Shown piece after piece: positions 34,724 to 43,506 of a DNA stretch of 64,000 nt. The first letter of the stretch is position 1; the number at the start of each line of letters is the position of its first letter. Source of the stretch: Sunxiuqinia rutila (lineage in GTDB: Bacteria > Bacteroidota > Bacteroidia > Bacteroidales > Prolixibacteraceae). The notes under the pieces are model-generated. The model searched no databases, had not been told where the DNA came from, and saw only the letters and a program-made list of their open reading frames with translations. The stretch spans positions 403,813 to 467,812 of the forward strand of contig NZ_JBNGOT010000002.1 of NCBI RefSeq assembly GCF_050589705.1, in the 5' to 3' direction. The position numbers and the translations under genes were made by a program.

Positions 34724-35950
34724 TTACGGCTCTGATGGGCTGGTAATCTTTTCAGCAATCTGCCACAAATCCCAGTCGCCATAGTGTTCCAAGGAGTTCC
34801 CACAATGAACGATGATTACTTCCTGTGAGGGAATCACATAAATGTTTTGCCCTAGGTTGCCCGAAGCGGCAAATTGAAAGGTGGAATCACAGTTGGCATG
34901 CCCCCACCACTGAAAGTTGTAATAGGTTCGTTTACACCCTTCACCAAACCAGTCGGGATAGCTATTCCGAGGAATATTTTTATTCTCACGGGTTGATTCC
35001 ACCACCCAGTCTTCCGAAACGATTTGCCGGCCGTTCCAGTTTCCATGATGCAAATAGAGACGTCCAAATCGTGCATAATCAATAGCCCGCGCAATAAGGC
35101 GACTGGGCATGTATTCGAAGCCTGACTTCTGGCTGTCGATGGAAAAAAGAGCATCGTATTCCATTATTTTACCCCATAACTTCTCCTCCAGGTAGGCAGA
35201 TACGGTTTTGTTGGTTGCCCTTTCGATGATTAAACCAAGGTAACTTGTATTGTAGTTGTTGTATTCAAATAGCTTACCCGGTTCAGATTCAACTTCTAGT
35301 TTTTCGAGTAATATCTTTCGCACATTGGGGTGGTAGTAGCCAACAGCTTCGTCGTGCCAAGGAGCATGAATATTTATTCCAGGTAGCAGGCTCGTATTGT
35401 ATTTTAGCCCCGATCGCATTTCGAGCAAATGCCGGATCGTAATTTTTTCAAAGTCCGGATCCCGTTCCTTCAGCTCCGGAATATAGCGGGTCATCGGATC
35501 ATTGATTCCTCCAATAAAACCATCATCAATGGCTGCTCCTATCAAAAATGAGATAAACGATTTGGCCATGGACTGAGAATGAAAATAAGACTCCCGGTAA
35601 AAATCGTTAAAGTACTTTTCGTATAAAATGGTATCTCTGCGGATAAAAATCAGGGCGGTGGTTTGCGATTTTTCAGCCCATTCATCAAAGGTTTCCATCC
35701 CTGACCGTACAACCCGGTCGTGAAACAAACCTTCGACATAATCTTCATCTATTTGCTTTTGGAACTGAAAAACATCTTCAGCCCCTTGAATGACCCGGTT
35801 GTCAAAATGTTGGTAGTCGTAAACATCAGCAACATTCATGCTTACCAGGCGGTACACATACACCGGAGAATAAGCAATGGCCAAGGTGCCAAAAAACAGC
35901 ACCAGCAGCACCACAGGGCTTAGTAAAAGAAGTATAATTACCTTTTTCAT
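34724..35950 (-). CDS. serine hydrolase, class C beta-lactamase / penicillin-binding-protein fold
   Basis: 408 residues. An N-terminal hydrophobic segment (residues 3-26) serves as signal or anchor, so the enzyme faces the periplasm. Catalytic SxxK is SMAKSF near residue 130, the YxN motif is EYNNYNTSYLG near 237, and the third motif region lies near HCGNSLEHYG. Related proteins include esterases, D-amino peptidases and 6-aminohexanoate hydrolases; true beta-lactamase activity is not implied. Monocistronic, facing gnd. Confidence 0.85.
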   Translation of the reverse strand: MKKVIILLLLSPVVLLVLFFGTLAIAYSPVYVYRLVSMNVADVYDYQHFDNRVIQGAEDVFQFQKQIDEDYVEGLFHDRVVRSGMETFDEWAEKSQTTALIFIRRDTILYEKYFNDFYRESYFHSQSMAKSFISFLIGAAIDDGFIGGINDPMTRYIPELKERDPDFEKITIRHLLEMRSGLKYNTSLLPGINIHAPWHDEAVGYYHPNVRKILLEKLEVESEPGKLFEYNNYNTSYLGLIIERATNKTVSAYLEEKLWGKIMEYDALFSIDSQKSGFEYMPSRLIARAIDYARFGRLYLHHGNWNGRQIVSEDWVVESTRENKNIPRNSYPDWFGEGCKRTYYNFQWWGHANCDSTFQFAASGNLGQNIYVIPSQEVIIVHCGNSLEHYGDWDLWQIAEKITSPSEP

Positions 35951-36187
35951 TGGCTTAATTTTAGAAAGGAACCCAATTTTTCAATTCCTGGACTTGGAGT
36001 CTTCGGACGGTAAAGTCATCAGAATCACCCCAATATATGAAATTATGTCCTAAGACTAATCGTAATTTGCACTTAACTTGCAATCACACAGTCAACAAGC
36101 TACGCTTCGGGTACAAGGCTTGTTTTCTCCTTGGTCAATCTGAAATTTTTTGGGAACAAACTATTGCAGAAAACTAAAAAAGCTTTT

Positions 36188-36209
36188 ACTTTGCATTTCA
36201 AAGTACTTT
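36188..36209 (+). promoter_or_regulatory. operator ACTTTG-N5-CAAAGTACTTT, site 1
   Basis: 6-bp inverted half-sites ACTTTG / CAAAGT around five bases, followed by ACTTT. The same arrangement recurs before creD at 37160-37181. It overlaps a near-consensus -7 (TTACTTTG). Likely bound by the small winged-helix protein encoded at 36847. Confidence 0.65.
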
Positions 36210-36220
36210 CAAATCAGACT

Positions 36221-36850
36221 ATGAAAACGACCGATCACTACCTGGATGAGATCAAAGAGATCAAGAAAATGATGGAACAGTCAACCCGATTCCTATCGCT
36301 AAGCGGATTGTCGGGCGTTCTCATTGGCGTGTATGCCCTAATTGGCTCCTTCATGGCCTATAAAATGATTTACTTGCCCGGTCCTCTGGAATACCGAAAA
36401 GTTTATGCCAATCAAATAACAACGGAATTGTTTCTACTGGCAGCCGGCCTGCTGCTTGTTTCCTTGTCGACCGTTGTTTGGCTTACTTTCTCCAAAATAA
36501 GAAAAACGAACCAAAAATTCTGGTCTGCCGGCTCGCGGCGCTTGCTCATCAATTTAGCCATTCCGCTGATTACCGGTGGCATCCTGATTCTAATTTTCTC
36601 CTACCGGGGCGTTTACGCGGTTGTGGCTCCCTTCTACCTGGTTTTTTATGGCTTGGCTTTGGTCAATGCCGCCAAATACACCCGACAGGAAATTTTCTAC
36701 ATGGGGCTCGTTGAAATTGGCCTGGGCTTGCTTTCGGCTTTGTTTCCCGGCATCGGACTCATCTTTTGGGCCCTGGGCTTTGGGCTTGTTCATCTGATTT
36801 ATGGAACAGTCATGCATTTTCGCTATGACAGAAAAACAGAGCAAGCGTGA
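36221..36850 (+). CDS. membrane protein of the CreD operon, function unknown
   Basis: About 209 residues. After a charged N-terminal helix (HYLDEIKEIKKMMEQSTRF) there are around six membrane segments. Start at ATG 36221; the in-frame sequence before it carries the operator and is not coding-like. It overlaps the next gene by four bases. A membrane protein plus winged-helix regulator plus CreD is a recurring trio in Bacteroidota. No catalytic motif is seen. Confidence 0.8.
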   Translation: MKTTDHYLDEIKEIKKMMEQSTRFLSLSGLSGVLIGVYALIGSFMAYKMIYLPGPLEYRKVYANQITTELFLLAAGLLLVSLSTVVWLTFSKIRKTNQKFWSAGSRRLLINLAIPLITGGILILIFSYRGVYAVVAPFYLVFYGLALVNAAKYTRQEIFYMGLVEIGLGLLSALFPGIGLIFWALGFGLVHLIYGTVMHFRYDRKTEQA

Positions 36851-37143
36851 AAAACATCATTCAAAATCTGGATAAAGCATTTGAAAACAAGTTGCGGCTA
36901 GGCATCATGTCCATTCTTTCGGTCAATGCATCCACTTCTTACAACAGTCTGAAAGAGACCCTGGAAGCCACTGACGGAAACCTGGCGAGTCACCTAAAAC
37001 ACCTCGAAAAGGTGGGCTACCTCTCGGTGACTAAAAGCTTTATCAACCGCAAGCCCAACACGGAGTATTCCATTACGGAAAGCGGAAAAGCAGCCTTCGA
37101 AAAACATTTAGCGGCCCTTGAAGCCATCATTAAAGGCTTGTAG
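36847..37143 (+). CDS. winged-helix transcriptional regulator
   Basis: 98 residues, a single winged HTH of the ArsR/MarR-like HTH_27 type: LGIMSILSVNASTSYNSLKETL, TDGNLASHLKHLEKVGYLSV (recognition helix), then the wing RKPNTEYSITESGKAAFEKHL. GTG start overlapping the previous stop (GTGA). Repeated operators before the first gene and before creD suggest autoregulation of both promoters. Confidence 0.88.
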   Translation: MKNIIQNLDKAFENKLRLGIMSILSVNASTSYNSLKETLEATDGNLASHLKHLEKVGYLSVTKSFINRKPNTEYSITESGKAAFEKHLAALEAIIKGL

Positions 37144-37159
37144 TTTTTTTTATCCATCC

Positions 37160-37181
37160 ACTTTGAAATACAAAGTACTTT
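37160..37181 (+). promoter_or_regulatory. operator ACTTTG-N5-CAAAGTACTTT, site 2 (before creD)
   Basis: Same half-sites and ACTTT tail as at 36188-36209, with only the five spacer bases changed. It lies 20 bases before the creD ATG. Confidence 0.65.
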
Positions 37182-37201
37182 AAACCATAAACAATTCAAA
37201 C

Positions 37202-38521
37202 ATGAAAACACAACAATTCCTGGAAGAAAAAACAAAAAGTAAAAGCTTCAGATTTAGTGTCAAACTGCTGACCATTGGCTTCATCATTTTGATTCTGCTG
37301 ATTCCGAAAATGATGATTATGGGCGTGATTCATGAGCGCAAAATGACTTCGGAAACAGCACAAATGGAAGTGCACCGGTCGTGGTCCTACGAACAAACGG
37401 TCCGCGGGCCCATTCTCAGTATTCCCTACATCGAAAAGATTATGGATAAGGACGGAAAACTGGTTAAAGAAGAACATCACGAATATCACCTGCTTCCCAA
37501 AACACTGCATGTTCAGGGCGAACTTTTTCCCAAAGAATTGAACCGGAGCATTTACCACAGCATTGTTTATGAGAGCGAGCTTCAAATCAACGGTCATTTT
37601 GAGAAGCCGGATCTGGCAAGTTTTGGCATTAAGCCCGAAGATGTCAAGTGGGATCAGGTTCGGGTATCGCTGGCTGTGGGCGACCTACGCGGCATCAGTT
37701 CGGCGGTAACCCTGAAGTGGAACAACCGGACAATCCCCTTCTCCCCCGGCATGACAACCCAATTGCTGGGCAACAATGGCATTTCACTAACTCTGCCACA
37801 AAACGACATCCAAAACATGCCGGCTGACTTTGCCATCCAGCTTCAACTCAAAGGCTCCAGTGCCATTTCCTTTGCGCCACTGGGCGAAACAACCCTTGTC
37901 AACTTGGCTTCAAACTGGAACGATCCCAGCTTTCAGGGGCTGTTTTTACCAACCGAACGCAGCATCAGCGAGAAAGGGTTTACAGCCCAGTGGAAGGTGT
38001 TGAACTACAACCGTGATTTTCCGCAGCACTGGACCGACAGTGCCTACGACCTGAAGACAAGCGACTTTGGGGTCACCCTGGTTGATATGGCCGACCACTA
38101 CCAGAAAAACGAGCGAAGCGCCAAATATGGCATCCTGATTATCGTTTTCGTCTTCCTGTCCTTCTTTTTAAATGAAATCATTACCAAGCAGCGCGTTCAT
38201 CCCTTTCAATACATTTTGGTGGGTTTTGCCCTGCTCATTTTCTACCTGCTGCTGCTTTCCTTCTCCGAGCATGTTGGGTTTAACCGGGCCTACCTGATCT
38301 CTGCCTTGTCGGTTATTGCCATGGTGCTTGCCTATTCGCGGTCCTTCCTAAAAACCTGGCTCAGTTCCCTGACCTTAACCGGAATCTTATCCCTGGTTTT
38401 TCTCTTCATCTTCATCCTGCTGCAACTCGAATCGTTTGCGTTGCTGGTCGGAAGCATCGGCCTGTTCCTGATTTTAGGACTCACCATGTTCTTCACCCGT
38501 AAAATCAACTGGTACGAATAA
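37202..38521 (+). CDS. creD: CreD-family inner membrane protein
   Basis: 439 residues. CreD layout: an N-terminal membrane helix (VKLLTIGFIILILLIPKMMI), the conserved ERKMTSETAQMEVHRSWSYEQTVRGPILSIPY region split across a large periplasmic domain, and about five C-terminal helices. CreD belongs to the CreBC regulon in enterobacteria and affects envelope integrity and beta-lactamase phenotypes; in Bacteroidota it is linked to a small winged-helix regulator as here. The mechanism is unknown. Confidence 0.92.
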   Translation: MKTQQFLEEKTKSKSFRFSVKLLTIGFIILILLIPKMMIMGVIHERKMTSETAQMEVHRSWSYEQTVRGPILSIPYIEKIMDKDGKLVKEEHHEYHLLPKTLHVQGELFPKELNRSIYHSIVYESELQINGHFEKPDLASFGIKPEDVKWDQVRVSLAVGDLRGISSAVTLKWNNRTIPFSPGMTTQLLGNNGISLTLPQNDIQNMPADFAIQLQLKGSSAISFAPLGETTLVNLASNWNDPSFQGLFLPTERSISEKGFTAQWKVLNYNRDFPQHWTDSAYDLKTSDFGVTLVDMADHYQKNERSAKYGILIIVFVFLSFFLNEIITKQRVHPFQYILVGFALLIFYLLLLSFSEHVGFNRAYLISALSVIAMVLAYSRSFLKTWLSSLTLTGILSLVFLFIFILLQLESFALLVGSIGLFLILGLTMFFTRKINWYE

Positions 38522-38544
38522 GACCTTCCCGATCTCCAAATTTC

Positions 38545-38581
38545 TGCCTGACCGGATGACTGCGCGTTGTCCGGTCAGGCA
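38545..38581. terminator. bidirectional hairpin between creD and the barrel gene
   Basis: Perfect 12-bp stem TGCCTGACCGGA / TCCGGTCAGGCA with a 13-base loop, between convergent genes. No long T-run on either side. Confidence 0.6.
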
Positions 38582-38593
38582 ACTGAATACATA

Positions 38594-39259
38594 TTATTGG
38601 TCTAAGCGATACTTTATTCCAAGGGCAACTGAAAACCCATAGTGCCTCAGTTGGTAGCCGTCAAAATAGCCGGAATTTGAAAAAGTGGTGAAACTGTGCT
38701 TGTAGCTGAAGCTTGAACAAAGAATAAGGCGTTCAGACAAATCCGTTTCAACACCCAATTCGCCAATGCAACCCAAGTCAAACTGAGTGACATAATCCTT
38801 GTGATCAACGGTCTCCCACCCTGTGATCACCCCATTGCCATCAAAGGCGGGGACAGTGATTTCGGCCTTCATTACAAAGGCGGGAACAATGCCAATTTTC
38901 GGAATTAATCGTACGCTATTTCCGAATACATAGCCTAATTTCAGGGGAAAGCTCAAATAGTCGTAGTTCATTTCGGTCTTGATCTCTCCGGTATACACCC
39001 CGTTGTCATCCATGAGATAAAATTTATCCTTAATGCCTCGCTGAGCATACAAAATGTCCAAGCCAAGCCGGTATTTTTCGTTCAGCAGCCAGTCATAAGT
39101 TAGCCCGCCTATCCATCCGGTCCTGAATGTCGTATTTTCAAAACTTTCGTTCGAGCTGAAATTAGTCAGATTCAACCCTCCCTGGATTCCGATCAGGTGC
39201 TTTTGCCCTAAAGCCACTGATGAAACCAGAAAAAAGAACAGGATGATAAAGTGTCTCAT
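38594..39259 (-). CDS. PorT-like outer-membrane beta-barrel protein
   Basis: 221 residues. Signal peptide MRHFIILFFFLVSSVALG, then GIQGGLNLTNF and alternating hydrophobic beta-strands (GWIGGLTYDWLLNEKYRLGL, MNYDYLSFPLKLGYVFG) ending in a C-terminal aromatic-rich strand. It is an 8-stranded OMP_b-brl_2 type protein common in Bacteroidota; role unknown. Monocistronic. Confidence 0.85.
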   Translation of the reverse strand: MRHFIILFFFLVSSVALGQKHLIGIQGGLNLTNFSSNESFENTTFRTGWIGGLTYDWLLNEKYRLGLDILYAQRGIKDKFYLMDDNGVYTGEIKTEMNYDYLSFPLKLGYVFGNSVRLIPKIGIVPAFVMKAEITVPAFDGNGVITGWETVDHKDYVTQFDLGCIGELGVETDLSERLILCSSFSYKHSFTTFSNSGYFDGYQLRHYGFSVALGIKYRLDQ

Positions 39260-39448
39260 TAGTATCTGATTTTAAGTTGTTCCAACGTTCCACCATGTTA
39301 CCTTCCCGGGTTGGCTACAAAGTAAGGCTATTAGAGAAGCGTAGCTCGCGTACGCTGAATGGTGTGAGAACCTCTCCCTGCTAATGTATGCTAGCGGGGC
39401 AGGCTAATCGATTACCCGCTGGCTTTTATTTTCTTCCTTCTGAAAGAG

Positions 39449-39958
39449 CTAATAATACAAGCCTTTTTCCAGGATAGAGCTTATTGCTTTTTTCTCGTGT
39501 TGTATTAAAAGAGCATATTTCTCTTTAGTTAGATTGCTTTTTACTCCAATGAACTTCATTTTATACTCGGCTAAAATTTCATTGAAAATCAATTTTACTC
39601 TGTCTACATGGTAATCTGAAGTAATTATTGTCAGGTTGGTATTCTTAAAATCCGATAAAATTGATTTTATTTTCACAGCATCATCAACAGTATTTGAGGA
39701 TAAGGCAAATTCTAAGAAATCCTCTTCTGAGACGTCCTTTCTTAGTAGGTATTTTTTTGCATAACTAGCGTGAGAATAGTTTGACGTGTTAAAATGTGTT
39801 CCCCATCCCCCTGTGCACAGTATCAATTTCCCTTTTTCATACAGTTCTTCACAATAATCTAGCCTACTTTTGGATATATCACTTAGTTCACCGGAAGGAG
39901 AATTGGGTGAGCCCAATACAATCAATATTTCTTTCATCATATCTTTAATAGTTCGCAT
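39449..39958 (-). CDS. YdcF/ElyC-like DUF218-family protein, cytoplasmic
   Basis: 169 residues, clearly more AT-rich than its neighbours. The DUF218 pattern is present: EILIVLGSPN at the N-terminus, LILCTGGWGTHFN, ASYAKKYLLRKDVSEEDFLEF, NTVDDAVKIKSIL and LTIITSDYHVDRVKLIF. It lacks the usual membrane anchor. Function unknown; homologues are linked to envelope carrier-lipid metabolism. Its base composition and the cassette-like DNA beside it suggest horizontal acquisition. Confidence 0.75.
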   Translation of the reverse strand: MRTIKDMMKEILIVLGSPNSPSGELSDISKSRLDYCEELYEKGKLILCTGGWGTHFNTSNYSHASYAKKYLLRKDVSEEDFLEFALSSNTVDDAVKIKSILSDFKNTNLTIITSDYHVDRVKLIFNEILAEYKMKFIGVKSNLTKEKYALLIQHEKKAISSILEKGLYY

Positions 39959-39959
39959 T

Positions 39960-40189
39960 CAATACTAAAATTTAGGTGTCGTGCTTAAACTGGCTGGTAA
40001 CGGTTTGGCTATGTGGAGTGCGAGACTTTAAAACGCTTCGCTGTCAGGCTGCCACTGAGCCAATTCGTTTTATTCATATTTTAGTTTTTATAGCCAAATC
40101 GTCAAAGACAAATTGGCGGTGTTTCAACAACGAACTACGGTTGAATTACCTGCTGCACCCCGCATTGCATATAGCTTTTGTTAGCAAAC
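39960..40189 (-). repeat. structured cassette-like spacer with inverted repeats
   Basis: Non-coding DNA between two AT-rich genes. TTTGGCTAT (40003-40011 region) pairs with ATAGCCAAA (40090 region), and TGTTAGCAAAC at 40179-40189 is the inverse of GTTTGCTAACA at 41038-41048. Long imperfect palindromes ending in core motifs of this kind resemble integron attC-type recombination sites; no integrase is in the window, so the identity is unproven. Confidence 0.35.
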
Positions 40190-41014
40190 GTTATTTTTTT
40201 CTTTTAATTTATCTCTTTCTTTAATTCGGTCTAAAAATATATCTTCCTTTAAACTCGTTGATTTTAAAACGAGTAAATCTGTCAAGTCCGCAATAAAAGT
40301 TAATAGCATTGGTAAAACATCATATATGTATTCCCATTGATAATTTATTTCCTCTTGTTGACTAAATATAAAGTTCAAATTTTGTTTCTCAGTAGCTGAA
40401 ACTGGATTTCTATTTGTAAAGAGATGTATTGAGTTATTTGTCACGTTAAATAGACTGTCTCCAAAATCTTTAGCAAAAATATAGTCAAAAATGTCATCAG
40501 TCGGGTATTTGTCAAACAGTTGGTTATTAGTTTTTTCAATAAGTTCTTTTTTCTTCTCAGGGCTTGTTCTTATTGGGTCAAAACCGTCTTTTTCATTGAA
40601 ATTGGTAATGAAATCATCCTCATTTAAAATCCGCATGAAAATAATTAGAATTTCTAAAAATGGTTTTCTCAAGAGAGTGAAGCAAACAGTCATTCTCATT
40701 TTTAACGAACATTGCAAACTTTCTTGAAGAAAGTAGCATGTCTCCATTATTAATGAGTTTAAAAGAGCCTTTTTCACAATATGGAAAGTCACGTCCGAAT
40801 AATTGTGTTTTTCTAAAATATCTAAGATGTGGATATCTTCTTTTTCTATTTCTTTCATTATGTCGGGAGGAAACTCAAAAGAATTGGATTTTAGTTCAAT
40901 AAATCTTTCGTTTAATATTAAATCCTCAATTTGAGAAACGACGAATTCACAATAGTCATGTTTTAGATGATATTCTTCTGGTAAGTATTGATATGAATTA
41001 TTCAAATATTTCAA
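40181..41014 (-). CDS. hypothetical protein, AT-rich, acquired-looking
   Basis: 277 residues, not recognised. Soluble, acidic and helix-rich, with no signal peptide; one hydrophobic stretch (LRKPFLEILIIFMRIL) near residue 115 and a C-terminal region YDVLPMLLTFIADLTDLLVL. Its last codons and stop lie inside the inverted motif GTTTGCTAACA, which also flanks the start side at 41038. The low GC and flanking motifs suggest a mobile cassette. No function can be assigned. Confidence 0.65.
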   Translation of the reverse strand: MKYLNNSYQYLPEEYHLKHDYCEFVVSQIEDLILNERFIELKSNSFEFPPDIMKEIEKEDIHILDILEKHNYSDVTFHIVKKALLNSLIMETCYFLQESLQCSLKMRMTVCFTLLRKPFLEILIIFMRILNEDDFITNFNEKDGFDPIRTSPEKKKELIEKTNNQLFDKYPTDDIFDYIFAKDFGDSLFNVTNNSIHLFTNRNPVSATEKQNLNFIFSQQEEINYQWEYIYDVLPMLLTFIADLTDLLVLKSTSLKEDIFLDRIKERDKLKEKNNVC

Positions 41015-41037
41015 TTTATATGCAGTCTTTTTATAAT

Positions 41038-41048
41038 GTTTGCTAACA
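41038..41048 (+). repeat. 11-bp motif GTTTGCTAACA, inverse of 40179-40189
   Basis: Exact inverted copy of the motif at the other end of the hypothetical gene; the preceding ATAAT/ATAAC bases also agree. Confidence 0.5.
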
Positions 41049-41386
41049 CATGTATCCCCAAAGTCTTGTGGATATATTCGCTTTAGTTGGATGTACTTTT
41101 GTTGGTTAATAGACTGCTTAGGAGTGGTTGATGCATGTAGGATAACATAGTCATTGGTTTTCGTTTTTCAGTTTCGCTGATCAATTTACAAAACTTTACA
41201 AAAGATATAACCACGTAAACTTATTTTATTTTCGTTCTAAACAACTGATACTGGTGCCGATTGGTAGGTGCCCTGCCTGCCAGCTTTTGCTTTTTGAAAG
41301 CAAGATACAGGACACAGGCCGGCACTTGCCCGGAATCAGTGACTTTCAGCACTTAACAGAACCACAAGACGCTGTAACTACCTGAT
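41049..41386. other. 338-base intergenic stretch
   Basis: No open frame with coding character. It contains short GC-rich imperfect repeats near 41255-41335 (CCGATTGGTAGGTGCCCTGCC, GGCCGGCACTTGCCC) leading into the 42-bp array. Confidence 0.4.
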
Positions 41387-41638
41387 ATTTGCGTCCCTGC
41401 AGCCGTGCGGCAAGCCAGAAAATCTGTTGGCTCGCTTGCCGCAGTACTGCAGCAAGGGAAAAACTTTTGTGGCTCGCTTCCTGCAGCGCTGCAACAGGCA
41501 AGAAATTTTCGTCACTCGCTTGCCGCAGCCGTGCAACAAGCGAAAAATTTTGGTGGCTGGGTTGCCGCACGCTTGCGGCCAGGCCCTTACTCCATTGGCT
41601 TGGCTCCTGCAAGCGTGCAGCGGCAAAGTCGCGATTTG
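41387..41638. repeat. 42-bp tandem repeat array, six units, each with an internal dyad
   Basis: Units begin at about 41387, 41429, 41471, 41513, 41555 and 41597, a period of exactly 42 bases. The core is G/T-GCTCGCTTGCCGCAG...CTGCAACAAG then an A-rich AAAAATTTT tract. Each unit holds an inverted pair such as CTTGCCGCAG / CTGCAGCAAG. Because 42 is a multiple of three, several frames stay open on both strands, which gives spurious 14-residue repeats; none has a credible start signal. Units 1 and 6 are the most diverged. It ends about 190 bases before the IMP dehydrogenase gene. Confidence 0.85.
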
Positions 41639-41794
41639 GAAACCCTCCCCTCCCGTTGACCGGCAATCCGGCAGGCTCTGAGTGCCCGGCGGGTAGATTC
41701 CGGTAAAATGGTTTTTCAGGTACCGCCTTTGCCCGCTATCTCCCGAAAAATCCATATTTTTACCAACCAAACTCACGCATTCAAAAATTAATTG

Positions 41795-41802
41795 TAGTTT
41801 TG
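41795..41802 (+). promoter_or_regulatory. -7 element before IMP dehydrogenase (TAGTTTTG)
   Basis: TAnnTTTG match 31 bases upstream of the ATG at 41833. Confidence 0.6.
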
Positions 41803-41832
41803 CGCAATTTTTCATTTAAAAGCTGACAGATT

Positions 41833-43329
41833 ATGGCCAAGTACTCAAACGAAGTTTCCAGAACCTTTAGTGAATATCTGCTGATTCCCGGACTGACCGA
41901 CAAAAACTGTTTACCTGATAATGTTTCTTTAAGAGCTCCTTTGGTGAGTTTTAAGAAAGGTGAAAAGCCAAGCATGGAGTTAAACATTCCATTTGTTTCG
42001 GCCATTATGCAGTCGGTATCCGATGACAACATGGCCATTGCCCTGGCTCGAAATGGCGGACTTTCTTTTATTTTCGGTTCACAGCCCATTGACACGCAAG
42101 CTGAAATGGTGCGCAAAGTGAAGAAATTTAAAGCCGGTTTTGTGGTAAGCGACTCCAACCTGACACCGGAGCATACCTTAGCCGATGTCATTGAATTAAT
42201 TGAAAACACAGGACACTCAACGCTGGGCGTTACAGAAGACGGCTCACCCAACGGCAAACTGCTGGGCATTGTTACCGGGCGTGATTTCCGCGTGACCAGA
42301 GATCCGCTGGACAAGAAGGTCAAAGAATTTATGACCCCTTTTGACAAGCTGATTACCGGCCAGCTGGGCATGACACTGAACGATGCCAACGATGTGATCT
42401 GGGATCACAAACTGAACAGCCTGCCCATTATTGATCAAAATCAGAACCTGCAGTACTTTGTGTTCCGTAAGGACTACGAAAGCCACAAAGAACACCCCAA
42501 TGAGCTTTCGGACTCGAATAAAAAACTGATGGTAGGAGCCGGAATCAACAGCCGCGACTATAAAGAGCGTGTTCCTGCGCTGGTTGCTGCCGGTGTTGAC
42601 GTGCTTTGCGTCGACTCTTCGGACGGTTTCTCGGCCTGGCAGCGCGAAACCATCGAGTACGTGAAAAAAGAATACAACGGCCAAGTGCGAATCGGCGCCG
42701 GAAACGTAGTCGATAAAGATGGCTTTTTATACCTGGCCGAAGCCGGAGCCGACTTCATTAAAGTGGGTATTGGCGGCGGATCGATTTGTATTACCCGCGA
42801 ACAAAAAGGAATTGGACGTGGTCAGGCAACTTCCATCATTGAAGTGGCTGCAGCCCGCGACGAATATTTTGAGAAAACAGGTGTTTACATCCCGATTTGC
42901 TCGGATGGTGGTATTGTACAGGACTACCACATGGTACTGGCACTGGCTATGGGAGCCGACTTTTTGATGATGGGCCGCTATTTTGCCCGTTTTGACGAGA
43001 GCCCAACCCGCAAGCTGATGGTTAACAACCGCTATGTGAAAGAATACTGGGGCGAAGGTTCGAACCGTGCCCGCAACTGGCAACGTTACGACATGGGTGG
43101 CAGCACCGGTCTGAAATTTGAAGAAGGTGTGGACAGCTATGTTCCTTATGCCGGAAAATTGAAAGACAACCTGGACATTACCCTGGGTAAAATGAAGTCG
43201 ACCATGTGCAGCTGTGGATCAACATCCATTCAGCAACTGAAAGAAGAAGCCCGGATTACCCTGGTTTCGGCAACCAGTATTGTTGAAGGTGGCGCACACG
43301 ACGTTATTCTGAAAGATACCAACATGTAA
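41833..43329 (+). CDS. guaB: inosine-5'-monophosphate dehydrogenase
   Basis: 498 residues. TIM barrel interrupted by a CBS pair (about residues 105-215, TPEHTLADVIELIENTGHSTLGV and VKEFMTPFDKLIT). The catalytic cysteine lies in GIGGGSICITREQKGIG (C319), and the flap/tyrosine region in MGRYFARFDE and GSNRARNWQRYD. Oxidises IMP to XMP, the first step to GMP. The sequence is of a divergent IMPDH type (the usual GSICTTR reads GSICITR). Single gene with its own promoter and terminator. Confidence 0.92.
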   Translation: MAKYSNEVSRTFSEYLLIPGLTDKNCLPDNVSLRAPLVSFKKGEKPSMELNIPFVSAIMQSVSDDNMAIALARNGGLSFIFGSQPIDTQAEMVRKVKKFKAGFVVSDSNLTPEHTLADVIELIENTGHSTLGVTEDGSPNGKLLGIVTGRDFRVTRDPLDKKVKEFMTPFDKLITGQLGMTLNDANDVIWDHKLNSLPIIDQNQNLQYFVFRKDYESHKEHPNELSDSNKKLMVGAGINSRDYKERVPALVAAGVDVLCVDSSDGFSAWQRETIEYVKKEYNGQVRIGAGNVVDKDGFLYLAEAGADFIKVGIGGGSICITREQKGIGRGQATSIIEVAAARDEYFEKTGVYIPICSDGGIVQDYHMVLALAMGADFLMMGRYFARFDESPTRKLMVNNRYVKEYWGEGSNRARNWQRYDMGGSTGLKFEEGVDSYVPYAGKLKDNLDITLGKMKSTMCSCGSTSIQQLKEEARITLVSATSIVEGGAHDVILKDTNM

Positions 43330-43352
43330 TTGCAACAAGCAACGATCATATA

Positions 43353-43390
43353 AAAATGCCGGGCTGATTTTTCAGTCCGGCATTTTATTT
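43353..43390 (+). terminator. terminator after IMP dehydrogenase
   Basis: AAAATGCCGG / CCGGCATTTT with an inner GCTGA / TCAGT extension, then ATTTAT. Confidence 0.85.
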
Positions 43391-43476
43391 ATAAGGCTTT
43401 CTGTTTATTCAGAAATCGATGACACATTGCGCCAAATATTGACAATTACTTTGCAGTAAAGTCTTATCAGACGGAT

Positions 43477-43506
43477 TTTACTCTTTGTCTTGAAACAAAG
43501 AGTAAA
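43477..43506. repeat. 12-bp inverted repeat, Bacteroidota-type interspersed hairpin
   Basis: TTTACTCTTTGT / ACAAAGAGTAAA around CTTGAA, followed by CAGAAAATTCAAGGCTG. It lies in a 408-base intergenic region (43330-43737) without genes. The CTTTGTCTTGAAACAAAG core plus nearby TCAAGGC is a pattern I associate with interspersed repeats in this phylum; that is from memory and unverified. Confidence 0.55.

Noticed and set aside
39260..39448. Structured intergenic DNA (AGCGTA / TACGCT, GC-rich CCTGC / GCAGG pieces) as a retroelement or group II intron tail
   Set aside because: No reverse transcriptase and no recognisable domain V; only short inverted repeats are seen.
41346..41815. Open frames on both strands through the 42-bp array, encoding 14-residue repeats
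   Set aside because: The period is a multiple of three, so any stop-free unit keeps frames open on both strands. There is no start signal or promoter, and several overlapping frames look equally good.
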